Source: Deltaproteobacteria bacterium
Lineage (GTDB): Bacteria; Myxococcota_A; UBA9160; UBA4427
DNA length: 53,522 nucleotides
Direction of reading: 5' to 3'
NCBI GenBank assembly: GCA_019310385.1
Contig: JAFDEK010000010.1
Location: 1-53,522, forward strand
Below the pieces are notes generated by a model that was given only the letters and a program-made list of their open reading frames with translations, had not been told where the DNA came from and searched no databases. The first letter of the stretch is position 1, and the number at the start of each line of letters is the position of its first letter. The translations under genes and the position numbers were made by a program. Below, in pieces: positions 8,594 through 16,983 of this stretch.

Positions 8594-9769
8594 CTAGCCG
8601 CTGCCTTCCCGCTCCACCCCGAAGTGCTCGATGTAGCGCGCATAGCGGTCGAGGACGTCGGTCTCGCTCAGGCCGAAGTCCCCGATGTCGTAGCGGTGCT
8701 CGCCGTGCTTGCCCTTGGGATTGGCTTCGTGCCACGACCGCAGTCGTCTTTCGGACTCGTCGTTCATCGCGAGCCCGAAGTGGTCGTAGATCCGCCGCAC
8801 CGCGCCCACCGGGTCGGCCACCACTTCACCGAAGCTCAGGTCGAAGAACTGGGAGGGCTTGCGCCGGGCTCGCGCATCCATGGCGCTCTCCATGCGCGAG
8901 GCCCAGAGCTCGTTCTGCCAGCGCCCGATGGCCTCGGCGTCCAGGTCATGCTCGGCCAGACCGCGCCAGCCCATGAGGAGGCTGCAGATGGAGGGCATTA
9001 CCTTGGCGGGGTCCCGGTGGGTCTGCACGATGCAGGCGTCGGGATAGACCTCGAAGATCGCGTCCAGGTCGCGCAGGTGCTTGGGGTACTTGAGGATCCA
9101 GCGCTGCTCGGGCTGGTTCGCGCCGATCAGCTTGAGCAGGTCGCGGTGACGTTCGTAGGCGGGCAGGATGTCGGTCTGCTCGTACCACGCCGAATAGGAG
9201 GGAATGGTCGCATTACAGTCGAAAGTGTCTTCAGCGAAGCTCTGGGCAAGCAGGTGACGGCACTCCTCGGCGCCGTCGGCGGTCATCAGGTGCACGGCCT
9301 TGAGCGAGGGGTCGAGGGTGTACATGATGTCGAGCTCGGCCACCGCGGCCTGGTGATCGGGGTGGGCGCCCCATTCCTCGTGGGGCGGCCGGGGCTGGGC
9401 CGCGGCGGCGAGCCAGTATTCGAGGACCTGGATGCCCGGATCCTGGCCCAGCAGCACGTGGAGAGCCGTGGTGCCCGTGCGCGGAAGCCCGAGGATGAAG
9501 ATGGGCGCCCGGATCTCCAGGTCGAGGATCTCGGGATTCTCGCGCCAGAGCTTCTCGGCCCGCAGGCGGTTCTTGAGGATGGCGACGAGCATCCCCTCGA
9601 GCATGGCCCGGCCCAGATCCGTGAGCCGGGCCTCGCGGTCGTAGGCCTCGAGGAGGACTCGCAGGCCCTCGAGGTAGCCCGGGTCGCCGAAGTCGTCGCA
9701 GCCAATCGCCTCCTGGGCTGCTGCATGGAGCGCCTCTTCCGAATCGACCCAGCTGGGCTGTTTGCTCAT
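8594..9769 (-). CDS. Sulfotransferase family protein
   Basis: A 391-residue protein with the 5'-phosphosulfate-binding loop ILGLPRTGTT near residue 95, the hallmark of the PAPS-dependent sulfotransferase superfamily. A second characteristic segment is the IVQTHRDPAKVMPS region, whose Arg/Ser normally contact the 3'-phosphate. Large bacterial members like this one often have uncharacterised substrates and some may not transfer sulfate. Its stop codon touches the start codon of the aminotransferase, which implies translational coupling. The start has GGAGGGAGG about eleven bases upstream. It likely shares a transcript with the LLM oxidoreductase gene 81 bases upstream. Confidence 0.88.
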   Translation of the reverse strand: MSKQPSWVDSEEALHAAAQEAIGCDDFGDPGYLEGLRVLLEAYDREARLTDLGRAMLEGMLVAILKNRLRAEKLWRENPEILDLEIRAPIFILGLPRTGTTALHVLLGQDPGIQVLEYWLAAAAQPRPPHEEWGAHPDHQAAVAELDIMYTLDPSLKAVHLMTADGAEECRHLLAQSFAEDTFDCNATIPSYSAWYEQTDILPAYERHRDLLKLIGANQPEQRWILKYPKHLRDLDAIFEVYPDACIVQTHRDPAKVMPSICSLLMGWRGLAEHDLDAEAIGRWQNELWASRMESAMDARARRKPSQFFDLSFGEVVADPVGAVRRIYDHFGLAMNDESERRLRSWHEANPKGKHGEHRYDIGDFGLSETDVLDRYARYIEHFGVEREGSG

Positions 9770-9850
9770 GGCTTCGAGCCTCCCTCCTGGTGGCTGCCGG
9801 GAGCCGCGGCCGGCCCGGATGGCGCGGGGCCGCGCGCAGCTCCGCGAGGC

Positions 9851-10726
9851 TCAGCCTCCGTTCATGGGCTTGATTACCTCGTCGCCGAAGCGCTTCATGA
9901 GGTCCAGCTTGGCTTGCAGCGGAGAGTTTGGCCCGAGCATGTAGAAGAAGGGGAAGTGAACCGTGCCGTCGGCGCCCAGGTCGGCGACCGTCTTCGCCGC
10001 ATCGAGGTCGAGAGGCACCTGCAGGGGCACGATGGTCTCGAAGGGCAGGTCCGCGCGACCGTTCTCCTTACGAAGGCGCCCGATCTCTTTCAGGATCTCG
10101 CCGGTCTCCTCGAAGGTGCTGCCGGCGCCCGCCCAGCCGTCGCCCAGGTCTGCGGCCCGCTTCAAGGCAATCTTGCTGTGGCCGCCGACGAGGATGGGCA
10201 CCTGTTGGGTCGGGGCGGGGCTCATCTGGATGCGGTCGAAGTCGAAGAACTCGCCATGATGCTCGACCATCCCGCCGGTCCACAGCTTCCGTACCACGTC
10301 GATACACTCGTTGAAGCGGCGGCCGCGGGTCTTGAAGTCGACGCCCAGGATGTCGAATTCCTCGCGCATCCAGCCCGCACCACATCCGATCAGGACGCGA
10401 TTGTCGGACATCACCGCCGCGGTGCCCGCCAGCTTGGCGACCTCGATGGGGTGATGCAGGGGGAGGATGTGGATCAAGGTCGTGAAGCGCAGGCGGGACG
10501 TGACCGTCGCCATGGCGCCGATCGCCACGAAGGGGTCGGGGAAGGGCGTCTCGGCCGTGAAGTCGGGCACCCCTCCCTCGCGATAGGGGTACTTGGCCGC
10601 GTAGTCGTCGGGCACGAAGAGGTGCTCGGAGACGAGGACGCCCTCGAAGCCGGCCTCCTCGGCGCCCTTGGCGATCTCCACCAGCTGGTCGGGCTCCGCG
10701 AAAGAGATCCCCTGCCAGAATTTCAT
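9851..10726 (-). CDS. LLM-class flavin (F420-type) oxidoreductase
   Basis: A 291-residue TIM-barrel protein of the bacterial luciferase-like superfamily. Typical elements are the EEAGFEGVLVSEH strand near the N-terminus, the FPDPFVAIGAMA segment, the VLIGCGAGWMREEF glycine-rich turn and the PILVGGHSKIALKRAADLGDGW phosphate-binding end of the barrel. Members use reduced FMN or F420 to reduce or oxygenate small molecules. The sequence resembles those annotated as F420-dependent, but the cofactor cannot be settled from sequence alone. The chosen ATG follows AGGAGAAGAG; upstream frame is Arg-rich and not coding. It is the second gene of the same-strand run. Confidence 0.88.
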   Translation of the reverse strand: MKFWQGISFAEPDQLVEIAKGAEEAGFEGVLVSEHLFVPDDYAAKYPYREGGVPDFTAETPFPDPFVAIGAMATVTSRLRFTTLIHILPLHHPIEVAKLAGTAAVMSDNRVLIGCGAGWMREEFDILGVDFKTRGRRFNECIDVVRKLWTGGMVEHHGEFFDFDRIQMSPAPTQQVPILVGGHSKIALKRAADLGDGWAGAGSTFEETGEILKEIGRLRKENGRADLPFETIVPLQVPLDLDAAKTVADLGADGTVHFPFFYMLGPNSPLQAKLDLMKRFGDEVIKPMNGG

Positions 10727-10843
10727 GTCGACTCTTCTCCTGTTCGAGCGGGGCGCGCGGGCGTAGCCGCGAGATCTCTCCCGTCGCCGGCGCCGATTCG
10801 AGCAGAGCTTAACCCGATTCACCGCTGGAGACAGGCGGGGGTC

Positions 10844-13087
10844 TCAGGGCGAGGCAGGGGTCACGAAGATGGGCGACGACCAGGCGCGCTCCTCGCTGGG
10901 GGCGAGGCAGTCGTCAGTCGTGGGGGTGCGGTAGTCGCCGTAGCAGGGATCGACCGCGAGACAGCGCCCCGACTCGTCTCGAGCGCTGCAGCGCAGGCCG
11001 GCCGCGTTCACGGTGGGCGAGGCGGCCTGGATGGCGCGCACGTAGTAGATCGCTTCGCGTCCGCTGCTGAGAAGCTCCGGATCGTCGAACTCCACCACGC
11101 AGCCGGCCGCGTCGTCGCTGCAGGGGAGCACACGCCAGGGGTCGTCGACGAGCCCGTCCACGGGCTCGTGCGCCTTGACCTGCGGCCGGATGCGCACGAC
11201 CTCGATGCGCTCGATGGCGTGACGCTCGTCGCTCGGGTTGTAGCACTCGCCTCGGCACAGGTGCTCGAGGCGCCCGGGTGAGAGCGCATTGCGAGCGACC
11301 TCGGGGCAACCGGGCTGCTGCACGAAGCTCCCCGCGGCTCGCACCCGAAAGCGGGGAGTCCGGAAAACGCTCGCCTCGCTGCCCATGGGCAGAACGCCGG
11401 CGGGGCCGTCGAGCAGATCGAACCAGAGCAGCATGCGCTCGCCACTGGTGCCGTACACCTGCCGCGAGACCAGGGCGTCCCAGATCCCGTCCCGGGAGCG
11501 CTCTCGGGCGTGCACCGCGACGAGGCCTCCGGTGAGGAAGAGGGAGGACTGGCGTTCGAAGTCGAGAAGCTGGAAGGGCTGGACTCTGCCCGAATCGCGG
11601 TCGAAAGGCCGGGACTCGGGTTCGACGTCGGCCCGCGATTCCGGGCGCAGGATGCGACGCCAGAGCTCGCTGCGCGCGCCGCGGGCCTCCGTCTGGGTAG
11701 TGCGCCCGTATTCCTTGTAGCCCGTCCCTGGCCGCGCGCTGTGGTTGTCGCTCGACGCCATGAAGCCGAAGCGGAAGCGCTCGGGCGAGGCGCCCGGGGC
11801 GTCGCCGAAGTGGGAAAGGGCCATGATGTACTGGGCCGAGCTCGCGGGCCGGTAGCCGAAGGAGGGCAGGAAGCAGTCGGGGCAGCTTCCGCAATCCGAC
11901 CAGTCGGCGGTGGTGGCGCCGGGCACCGTGAAGCGCCCGAGCACGTCGGCGTCGAGATAGTTGCGGCGCGCCTCGCTGACTCGCTCTTCGCAGAGGGCGG
12001 AGTCCGGCTCTTCGCAGCGGTCGCGAATGATCTCGCCCGCCCGCCAGCAGCAGGCCTCGTGGCCGTCGCGGGGTGCGGGGCAGATCCCTTGACCCGTGAC
12101 CGGGTCGGCCAGAGCGCCCCGCCACCCGCGATACTCCTCGCTGTTGCCGTGGCCCGAGAAGACCTCGATGAGGCGCTGCCGCTCCGGGTCGTGCTGGGCG
12201 GGGTTCAGCTGCTTGTCCCAGGCGGAGCCGGCGGGAGTGTAGAGTCCCCACGTCGTGCCGTGGGGAATCACCAGGGAGTCGAAGCCCCACTGGTCGAGCT
12301 TCGCGAAGAGCTGCTGCGGCGTTTCGGCGCCCTCGAGGCAGTCGTCGGGCAGCTCGCGAGTATCCACGCCCTCCGGGCAGTCGGGTGTCTCGCGCAGCTC
12401 TTGCTGGAAGTGGAAGAGGTTGGCGGCGTATTGCCGGTTGCTCCAGTCGAGCAGGGGGAGGCCGTAGCGCGTCACCAGGGGCAGCTTGGCCCGCATGGCG
12501 CGGGTCGCGAAGCTGGCCGAGTGGATGGGTCGCCGCGGGATGCGACCTGCCTCGCTCTCGCGCAGGATCACGTTCTTGTGTCCCCAGTGGTCTTCCGGGC
12601 TGGAGCCGACCTGGGTCCACTCCCAGCCGAGGAAGGAGACGAGGTCCGGGCTCGCCTCATCCCCCGCGATGGCGTTGCACTGGCGGATGGACTCCGTCGT
12701 CTCCTGCCAGCGCCGGGGCGTCAGGGCCTCGGCGTGGTCGTTGATGCTCCAGAAGTCGAGGGCCGAGCAGTAGCGCGCGAAGTCGCAGGCATCGGCGATG
12801 GGGTGGGCACCTTCGCCTTGCAGGATGGGCAGCCCCATCATGAAGGCGTCGGCCGAGAAGACCGTGTGAACGTGGAGGTCGCCGAAGAGGATCTGGCCTT
12901 GGGGCGCGGGGGTGCCGGTGCGGGCGGCCAGGGCTTCGGCGGCCCGGGCCCGATCTGCGCCCCGGGCGCTCACGAGCTCTGCCGGCAGGGCATCGCCGTC
13001 GATGCGTCCCGGCCCCTGATGCTCACCGCAGGCCAGGGCCAGCAGGATGCTGCCCATCGCGGCTGCGCGCAGTTCGTGCCGGGCCAT
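10844..13087 (-). CDS. DUF3604 domain lipoprotein, putative metal-dependent hydrolase
   Basis: A 747-residue protein matching the DUF3604 family. Characteristic pieces are ILFGDLHVHTVFSADAF (a PHP-like HxH metal motif), FWSINDHAEALT, EWTQVG near DHWGHKNVI, and GFMASSDNHSARPGTGYK near residue 510. The histidines and aspartates suggest a PHP-like metal site, but no activity is established for the family. The N-terminus (hydrophobic LLALAC, Cys20) looks like a lipoprotein signal, placing it at the membrane. The start at 13087 is marked by AGGAGGAGG. It is the first gene of the minus-strand run down to the PQQ dehydrogenase. Its promoter must overlap that of the divergent NTF2-like gene. Confidence 0.9.
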   Translation of the reverse strand: MARHELRAAAMGSILLALACGEHQGPGRIDGDALPAELVSARGADRARAAEALAARTGTPAPQGQILFGDLHVHTVFSADAFMMGLPILQGEGAHPIADACDFARYCSALDFWSINDHAEALTPRRWQETTESIRQCNAIAGDEASPDLVSFLGWEWTQVGSSPEDHWGHKNVILRESEAGRIPRRPIHSASFATRAMRAKLPLVTRYGLPLLDWSNRQYAANLFHFQQELRETPDCPEGVDTRELPDDCLEGAETPQQLFAKLDQWGFDSLVIPHGTTWGLYTPAGSAWDKQLNPAQHDPERQRLIEVFSGHGNSEEYRGWRGALADPVTGQGICPAPRDGHEACCWRAGEIIRDRCEEPDSALCEERVSEARRNYLDADVLGRFTVPGATTADWSDCGSCPDCFLPSFGYRPASSAQYIMALSHFGDAPGASPERFRFGFMASSDNHSARPGTGYKEYGRTTQTEARGARSELWRRILRPESRADVEPESRPFDRDSGRVQPFQLLDFERQSSLFLTGGLVAVHARERSRDGIWDALVSRQVYGTSGERMLLWFDLLDGPAGVLPMGSEASVFRTPRFRVRAAGSFVQQPGCPEVARNALSPGRLEHLCRGECYNPSDERHAIERIEVVRIRPQVKAHEPVDGLVDDPWRVLPCSDDAAGCVVEFDDPELLSSGREAIYYVRAIQAASPTVNAAGLRCSARDESGRCLAVDPCYGDYRTPTTDDCLAPSEERAWSSPIFVTPASP

Positions 13088-13202
13088 GCAGCGCCTCCTC
13101 CTGCGGCGGCCAGCATACCCCGGTTTCCCGCGCGGCCTCGGACAAGGCGGTTCGGTAAGCTCGGCGGTGCGGCGCTGTGCCGGGAGGCGGGAAGGAGGTT
13201 CC

Positions 13203-14099
13203 ATGTCGGAGACGAGCACGAGGCTGGGGGAGGGCGATCTCCTGGCCAGGGCGAGCCGGTCGCAGCTGCTCGACGTAGTCGAGTGCTCGCCGCGGGCCGT
13301 CGCGGTCCACGACAAGCAGGCGTGGCTTGGGCTCTTCGCGGAGGGCGGGGTGGTGGAGGATCCGGTGGGCACGCCGACCTGCCGCAAGGGCGCCTTCACC
13401 TTGCGCTCTCCTCGTGGCGACGACGACCTGGGCTGCTTCTACGACACCTTCATTGCGCCCAACCGCGTGCGCTTCGCCATCGAGCGGGACCTCGTCGTCG
13501 GCAGCGACGTCATGCGCGACGCCGTCCTTCACATCGACATGGCCAGCGGGCTGCACGTGGAGGTGCCCGCCCATCTCCTCTATCAGCTCACCGAAGAGGC
13601 GGGCGAGATTCGCGTGGCGCGCATGGCCGCCCACTGGGAGGCGGGTCCCCTGAGAGCCAGCATCCTGGCCGCGGGCCTCGCGGGCTATCGCAACTTCGTG
13701 ACTTCGGGACTGCGCATGCTGCGCACCCAGGGGCTCCGTTACGCCCTCGACTACCAGCGCGGGACCGGGGAGGGCATGGGTGAGATGGGGCACGCGGCGC
13801 TCCAGATCTTTGCCGACACGCTGAACACGGGAAAAGGCGAGGCCGTGGCGGCGCTCTTTGCCACGCCGGATTCGCCCATCGGCTTTCCGGCCGGACAATC
13901 GATTCCCGCCCGGAGCCTGATCGAGCGCGTAGGCGAGAAGGCCGAGCTCGAGGTCTCGAAGCTGCGCTCCTCGGGCTGGACCTGCTCCTGCTCTTTCGAG
14001 CTGCGGCGCGACGGCCGCGAGCAGGCGGGCGTCGCCCTCTTCGACTTCGATCCCCAGAGCCGCAGGGTGGTCGCGGCGCACTTCTACTTCGAGGAGTAG
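13203..14099 (+). CDS. NTF2/SnoaL-like protein with two predicted domains
   Basis: A 298-residue protein. Residues about 20-150 (VVECSPRAVAVHDKQAWLGL then VEDPVG and the HIDMASGLHVEVPAHLLYQL strands) follow the pattern of nuclear-transport-factor-2-like or ketosteroid-isomerase-like cone folds, which in bacteria serve as small-molecule isomerases, dehydratases or binding proteins. Residues about 200-298 contain a second half with similar order of helix and strands (FADTLNTGKGEAVAALFA then a beta-rich end), suggesting duplication. No catalytic residue can be fixed. The ATG follows GGAAGGAGG closely. The next gene, lutA, begins about 90 bases on. Confidence 0.7.
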   Translation: MSETSTRLGEGDLLARASRSQLLDVVECSPRAVAVHDKQAWLGLFAEGGVVEDPVGTPTCRKGAFTLRSPRGDDDLGCFYDTFIAPNRVRFAIERDLVVGSDVMRDAVLHIDMASGLHVEVPAHLLYQLTEEAGEIRVARMAAHWEAGPLRASILAAGLAGYRNFVTSGLRMLRTQGLRYALDYQRGTGEGMGEMGHAALQIFADTLNTGKGEAVAALFATPDSPIGFPAGQSIPARSLIERVGEKAELEVSKLRSSGWTCSCSFELRRDGREQAGVALFDFDPQSRRVVAAHFYFEE

Positions 14100-14189
14100 C
14101 CGCGTGGGGTCGGTTTCGAGGAGTCGCTACCTGGCGTCGATCTCTACAAGCGCCGCGCAGTGGCTCTCGTGCCCGCGGCCCGCGGCGCA

Positions 14190-14930
14190 ATGACCCGGCC
14201 CGTCGCCCTTTTCGTGACCTGCCTGGTCGACCAGCTGTATCCCCGGGTTGGCGAGGCGACGGTCTCCCTGCTGGAAGAGGCGGGCTGCAGCGTGGAGTTT
14301 CCCGCGGATCAGACCTGCTGCGGACAGCCCTGCTTCAACCTGGGCCATCGCGACGAGGCGCGTTCCCTGGTGCGCCGTATGGTGGAGCTCTTCGAGCCCT
14401 ACGAGACCGTCGTGAGTCCCTCGGGCTCCTGCGTGAGCATGCTGCGCTGCTCCGGGCCGGGGCTCTTCGCCGACGAGCCGCAGATGCAGGAGCGGGCGCG
14501 GGTCGTGGCTGGGCGCACCTTCGAGCTGAGCGAGTATCTCGCCGGGCGTGGCTTTCGGCCCAGCGCGGTCTTTCGCGGGCGCGTCGCGTACCACTCCTCG
14601 TGCCATTTGCTGCGGGAGCTCGGTGTCGCGGGGGCGCCACGCGATCTTCTCTCCCAGGTCGAGGGGCTCGAGCTCGTGGAGCTCGATGACGAGGCGCGCT
14701 GCTGCGGCTTCGGCGGGGCCTTCAGCGTGGAGCTGCCCGAGCTCTCGAGTGCCATGGCGGCGGACAAGCTGGCCGCCATCGAGCGCAGCGGGGCCGATGT
14801 GGTGACGGCCAGCGACGTCGGCTGCCTCATGCAGCTGGGGGGGGCCCTGACACGGCGCGGTGCGCGTACCCGGGCGGTTCATCTGGCCGAGCTGCTGGCG
14901 GGCGTAGCCGCGCCCCTGGGTCGCGGGTGA
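14190..14930 (+). CDS. lutA: LutA-like (Fe-S)-binding lactate utilisation subunit
   Basis: A 246-residue protein of the CCG-domain family. It carries two cysteine-rich CCG signatures, DQTCCGQPCFN near residue 50 and DEARCCGFGG near residue 175, which bind non-cubane iron-sulfur clusters in LutA/GlpC/HdrB relatives. LutABC oxidises L-lactate to pyruvate at the membrane. I chose the ATG at 14190 because the LutA family begins with a strand like ALFVTCLVDQLYP; a GTG at 14160 in frame is the alternative. The stop overlaps the start of lutB by one base (TGATG), a sign of coupled translation. Confidence 0.9.
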   Translation: MTRPVALFVTCLVDQLYPRVGEATVSLLEEAGCSVEFPADQTCCGQPCFNLGHRDEARSLVRRMVELFEPYETVVSPSGSCVSMLRCSGPGLFADEPQMQERARVVAGRTFELSEYLAGRGFRPSAVFRGRVAYHSSCHLLRELGVAGAPRDLLSQVEGLELVELDDEARCCGFGGAFSVELPELSSAMAADKLAAIERSGADVVTASDVGCLMQLGGALTRRGARTRAVHLAELLAGVAAPLGRG

Positions 14931-16339
14931 TGGAGGTGCGCTCCCAACACTTCGCCGAAGGGGCCCGGGAGGCCCTGAAGGACCCGCAGCTGCAGCGGGC
15001 ACTGGCCGAGGCCACCGGTCGGCTGCGGGAGCAGCGCGCCGAGGCCTTCGCTTCCTTTCCTCCGGGCGAGGCCCTGCGTGCCGAGGCGCGGCGCATCAAG
15101 CTCGAGACCCTGGCGCGCCTCGAGGACCTGCTCGAGGTCTTCGCCGAGCGCTTCGAGGCCCGGGGCGGTGTCCTGCATCGCGCCGCTGACGCCGGCGAGG
15201 CGTGCCGCATCGTCACCGATCTGGTTCGCGCCCGGTCCGGTCGCCTCGCGGTCAAGAGCAAGTCCATGACGAGCGAGGAGGTTGCGCTCAATGACGCTCT
15301 GGAGGCGGCGGGCGTCGAGACCCTGGAGACCGACCTCGGTGAGTACATCATCCAGCTCGCCCGGGAGGCGCCCTCTCACATCATCGTGCCGGCCATCCAC
15401 AAGAGCGTTCGAGACGTCGCGGAGCTCTTTCGCGAGCACCACGGAAGCGACGCGGACCTGCAGCACGAGGCCCTGACCCGGGAGGCGCGGGAGCGCCTGC
15501 GCGCGGCCTTCCTGCGCGCGGACGTGGGCATCACGGGCGCGAACTTCGCCGTCGCCGAGACGGGCAGCCTCGCCATCGTGGAGAACGAGGGCAACGTACG
15601 CATGTCGACGAGCCTGCCGCGCCTCCACATCGCCATCATGGGCATGGAAAAGGTGATTCCCGACCTGGCCTCCCTGGCGGTCTTCCTGCGCATCCTGGCT
15701 CGCAGCGCCACGGGGCAGAAGATGACGAGCTACGTCTCCCTCGTGACGGGGCCGCGTCGCGGGGACGAAGAAGACGGTCCCGAAGAGCTCCACCTCGTGG
15801 TGCTCGACAACGGGCGCTCGCGTCTGCTCGCCGATCCCGAGCTGCGCGAGGCCCTCGCCTGCATTCGCTGCGGGGCCTGCCTCAATGCGTGTCCCGTCTA
15901 TCAACATGCCGGGGGCCACGCCTATGGCTGGGTGTATCCGGGTCCCATCGGAGCGGTCATCAACCCCAGCCTGGTGGGACACGAGAAGGCCGGAGCGCTC
16001 CCCTTCGCGTCCTCGCTCTGCGGAGCCTGCCGGGAGGTCTGCCCGGTGGGCATCGACTTGCCTCGGCTGCTGCTCGCCCAGCGTGCCCGCGTGGTCGAGT
16101 CGGGCGGCGGGCCGGGCGGCCGGGGAGGCCGGCTCCTCGTCAGGCTCTTCGCCGCCGTGTCCCGGCGGCCCGCTCTCTATAGAGGGGCAGCGCGACTGGC
16201 CCGCTGGGCAAGCCTTCCCTGGGTGCGCGGCCGGGGCATTTCGCGCCTGCCCGGGTTGGGCGCCTGGACGCGCACCCGCGACCTGCCCGAGCCGGCCCGG
16301 GAGAGCTTCCGCGAGGCCTGGGAGAAGCGGCATGGCTGA
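14930..16339 (+). CDS. lutB: LutB-like iron-sulfur lactate utilisation subunit
   Basis: A 469-residue subunit. The N-terminal two-thirds is a LUD (DUF162) domain with KSKSMTSEEVALNDAL, GITGANFAVAETGSL and SLVTGP motifs. It is followed by a two-cluster ferredoxin region, CIRCGACLNACPVY and CGACREVCPVGID. The C-terminal tail is Arg-rich and ends like LutB (LPGLGAWTRTRDLP). It would relay electrons in L-lactate oxidation together with LutA and LutC. It overlaps lutA by one base and lutC by eight bases, so all three form one transcript. Confidence 0.93.
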   Translation: MEVRSQHFAEGAREALKDPQLQRALAEATGRLREQRAEAFASFPPGEALRAEARRIKLETLARLEDLLEVFAERFEARGGVLHRAADAGEACRIVTDLVRARSGRLAVKSKSMTSEEVALNDALEAAGVETLETDLGEYIIQLAREAPSHIIVPAIHKSVRDVAELFREHHGSDADLQHEALTREARERLRAAFLRADVGITGANFAVAETGSLAIVENEGNVRMSTSLPRLHIAIMGMEKVIPDLASLAVFLRILARSATGQKMTSYVSLVTGPRRGDEEDGPEELHLVVLDNGRSRLLADPELREALACIRCGACLNACPVYQHAGGHAYGWVYPGPIGAVINPSLVGHEKAGALPFASSLCGACREVCPVGIDLPRLLLAQRARVVESGGGPGGRGGRLLVRLFAAVSRRPALYRGAARLARWASLPWVRGRGISRLPGLGAWTRTRDLPEPARESFREAWEKRHG

Positions 16340-16937
16340 AGGTCGCGATGGCACGGCGCCGCAGGGTGTCGGGGGAGGCCTGCTCGATGTCTTCGTCGCC
16401 CGGGCGATGGAGGCAGGCGCCCGGGTGCGGCGGGCTTCGTCCCTTGCCTCCCTGGGCGAGCAGGTCGTCGAGCTGGTTCGTGAGCTCGGCGCTGCTCGCA
16501 TGGTTCGCGCCAACACCGCGTTGCTCGAGGAGCTCGACCTCGATGCGGCGCTCGCCGGCGCGGGCGTGGCCATCGAGGTCGCCGACCTGCGCCGCGACGA
16601 AGCGTCAGCGGAGGCGCTGCGCGCCGCCAGCGCAGCCGCCGACCTGGGAATCAGCGTCGCCGACGCCGGCATCGCGGAAACCGGCACCCTGGTCTTCCGC
16701 CACTGCCCCGGCCAGGGACGTGCGCTCTCGCTCCTGCCGCCCGTCCACGTCGCCCTCCTGCGCGCGCGCGATCTGGTGGCCGACCTGGGCGTCTTCTTCG
16801 AAGACGTCACCCGCGAAGACCGTGCCCTCGAGAGCGCGCTCACCTTCGTCACCGGTCCGAGCCGCACCGCCGACATCGAGATGGTCCTCACCCAAGGCGT
16901 CCACGGCCCCGCCCACCTCCACATCCTCACCCTCTAA
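16332..16937 (+). CDS. lutC: LutC-like LUD-domain subunit
   Basis: A 201-residue LUD-domain protein, the third subunit of the lactate utilisation complex. It has the GISVADAGIAETGTLVF core, the LLPPVHVALL strand and the FVTGPSRTADIEMVLTQGVHGP end that are typical of LutC/YkgG. It starts within the end of lutB (eight-base overlap). Its stop codon is the first triplet of a perfect 17-base inverted repeat shared with the convergent antiporter gene. No lactate permease or LutR-type regulator is adjacent. Confidence 0.92.
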   Translation: MAEGRDGTAPQGVGGGLLDVFVARAMEAGARVRRASSLASLGEQVVELVRELGAARMVRANTALLEELDLDAALAGAGVAIEVADLRRDEASAEALRAASAAADLGISVADAGIAETGTLVFRHCPGQGRALSLLPPVHVALLRARDLVADLGVFFEDVTREDRALESALTFVTGPSRTADIEMVLTQGVHGPAHLHILTL

Positions 16938-16983
16938 CGCAAGCCGGGGACGGTCCTTAACGGAATGTCCCCGGCTTGCGTTA
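16935..16983. repeat. REP-like palindrome 1, probable bidirectional terminator
   Basis: A perfect inverted repeat: 17-base arms at 16935-16951 and 16967-16983 (TAACGCAAGCCGGGGAC and its complement) around a 15-base loop. The left arm begins with the TAA of lutC and the right arm ends with the complement of the TAA of the antiporter gene, so both convergent genes terminate inside it. Its GGGACGnTCCTT core and CTTGCGTTA end recur in the hairpin at 33165-33253. Confidence 0.75.

Noticed and set aside
7028..11281. A 1417-codon open frame on the plus strand
   Set aside because: It lies antisense to four well-identified genes (PQQ dehydrogenase, aminotransferase, sulfotransferase, LLM oxidoreductase). 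GC-rich codon bias on the real strand suppresses stops in this frame.
11510..13783. A 757-codon plus-strand frame
   Set aside because: Antisense to the DUF3604 gene and out of frame with the NTF2-like gene, both of which have clear motifs.
14879..16930. A 683-codon minus-strand frame
   Set aside because: Antisense to lutABC, which carries the proper iron-sulfur motifs.
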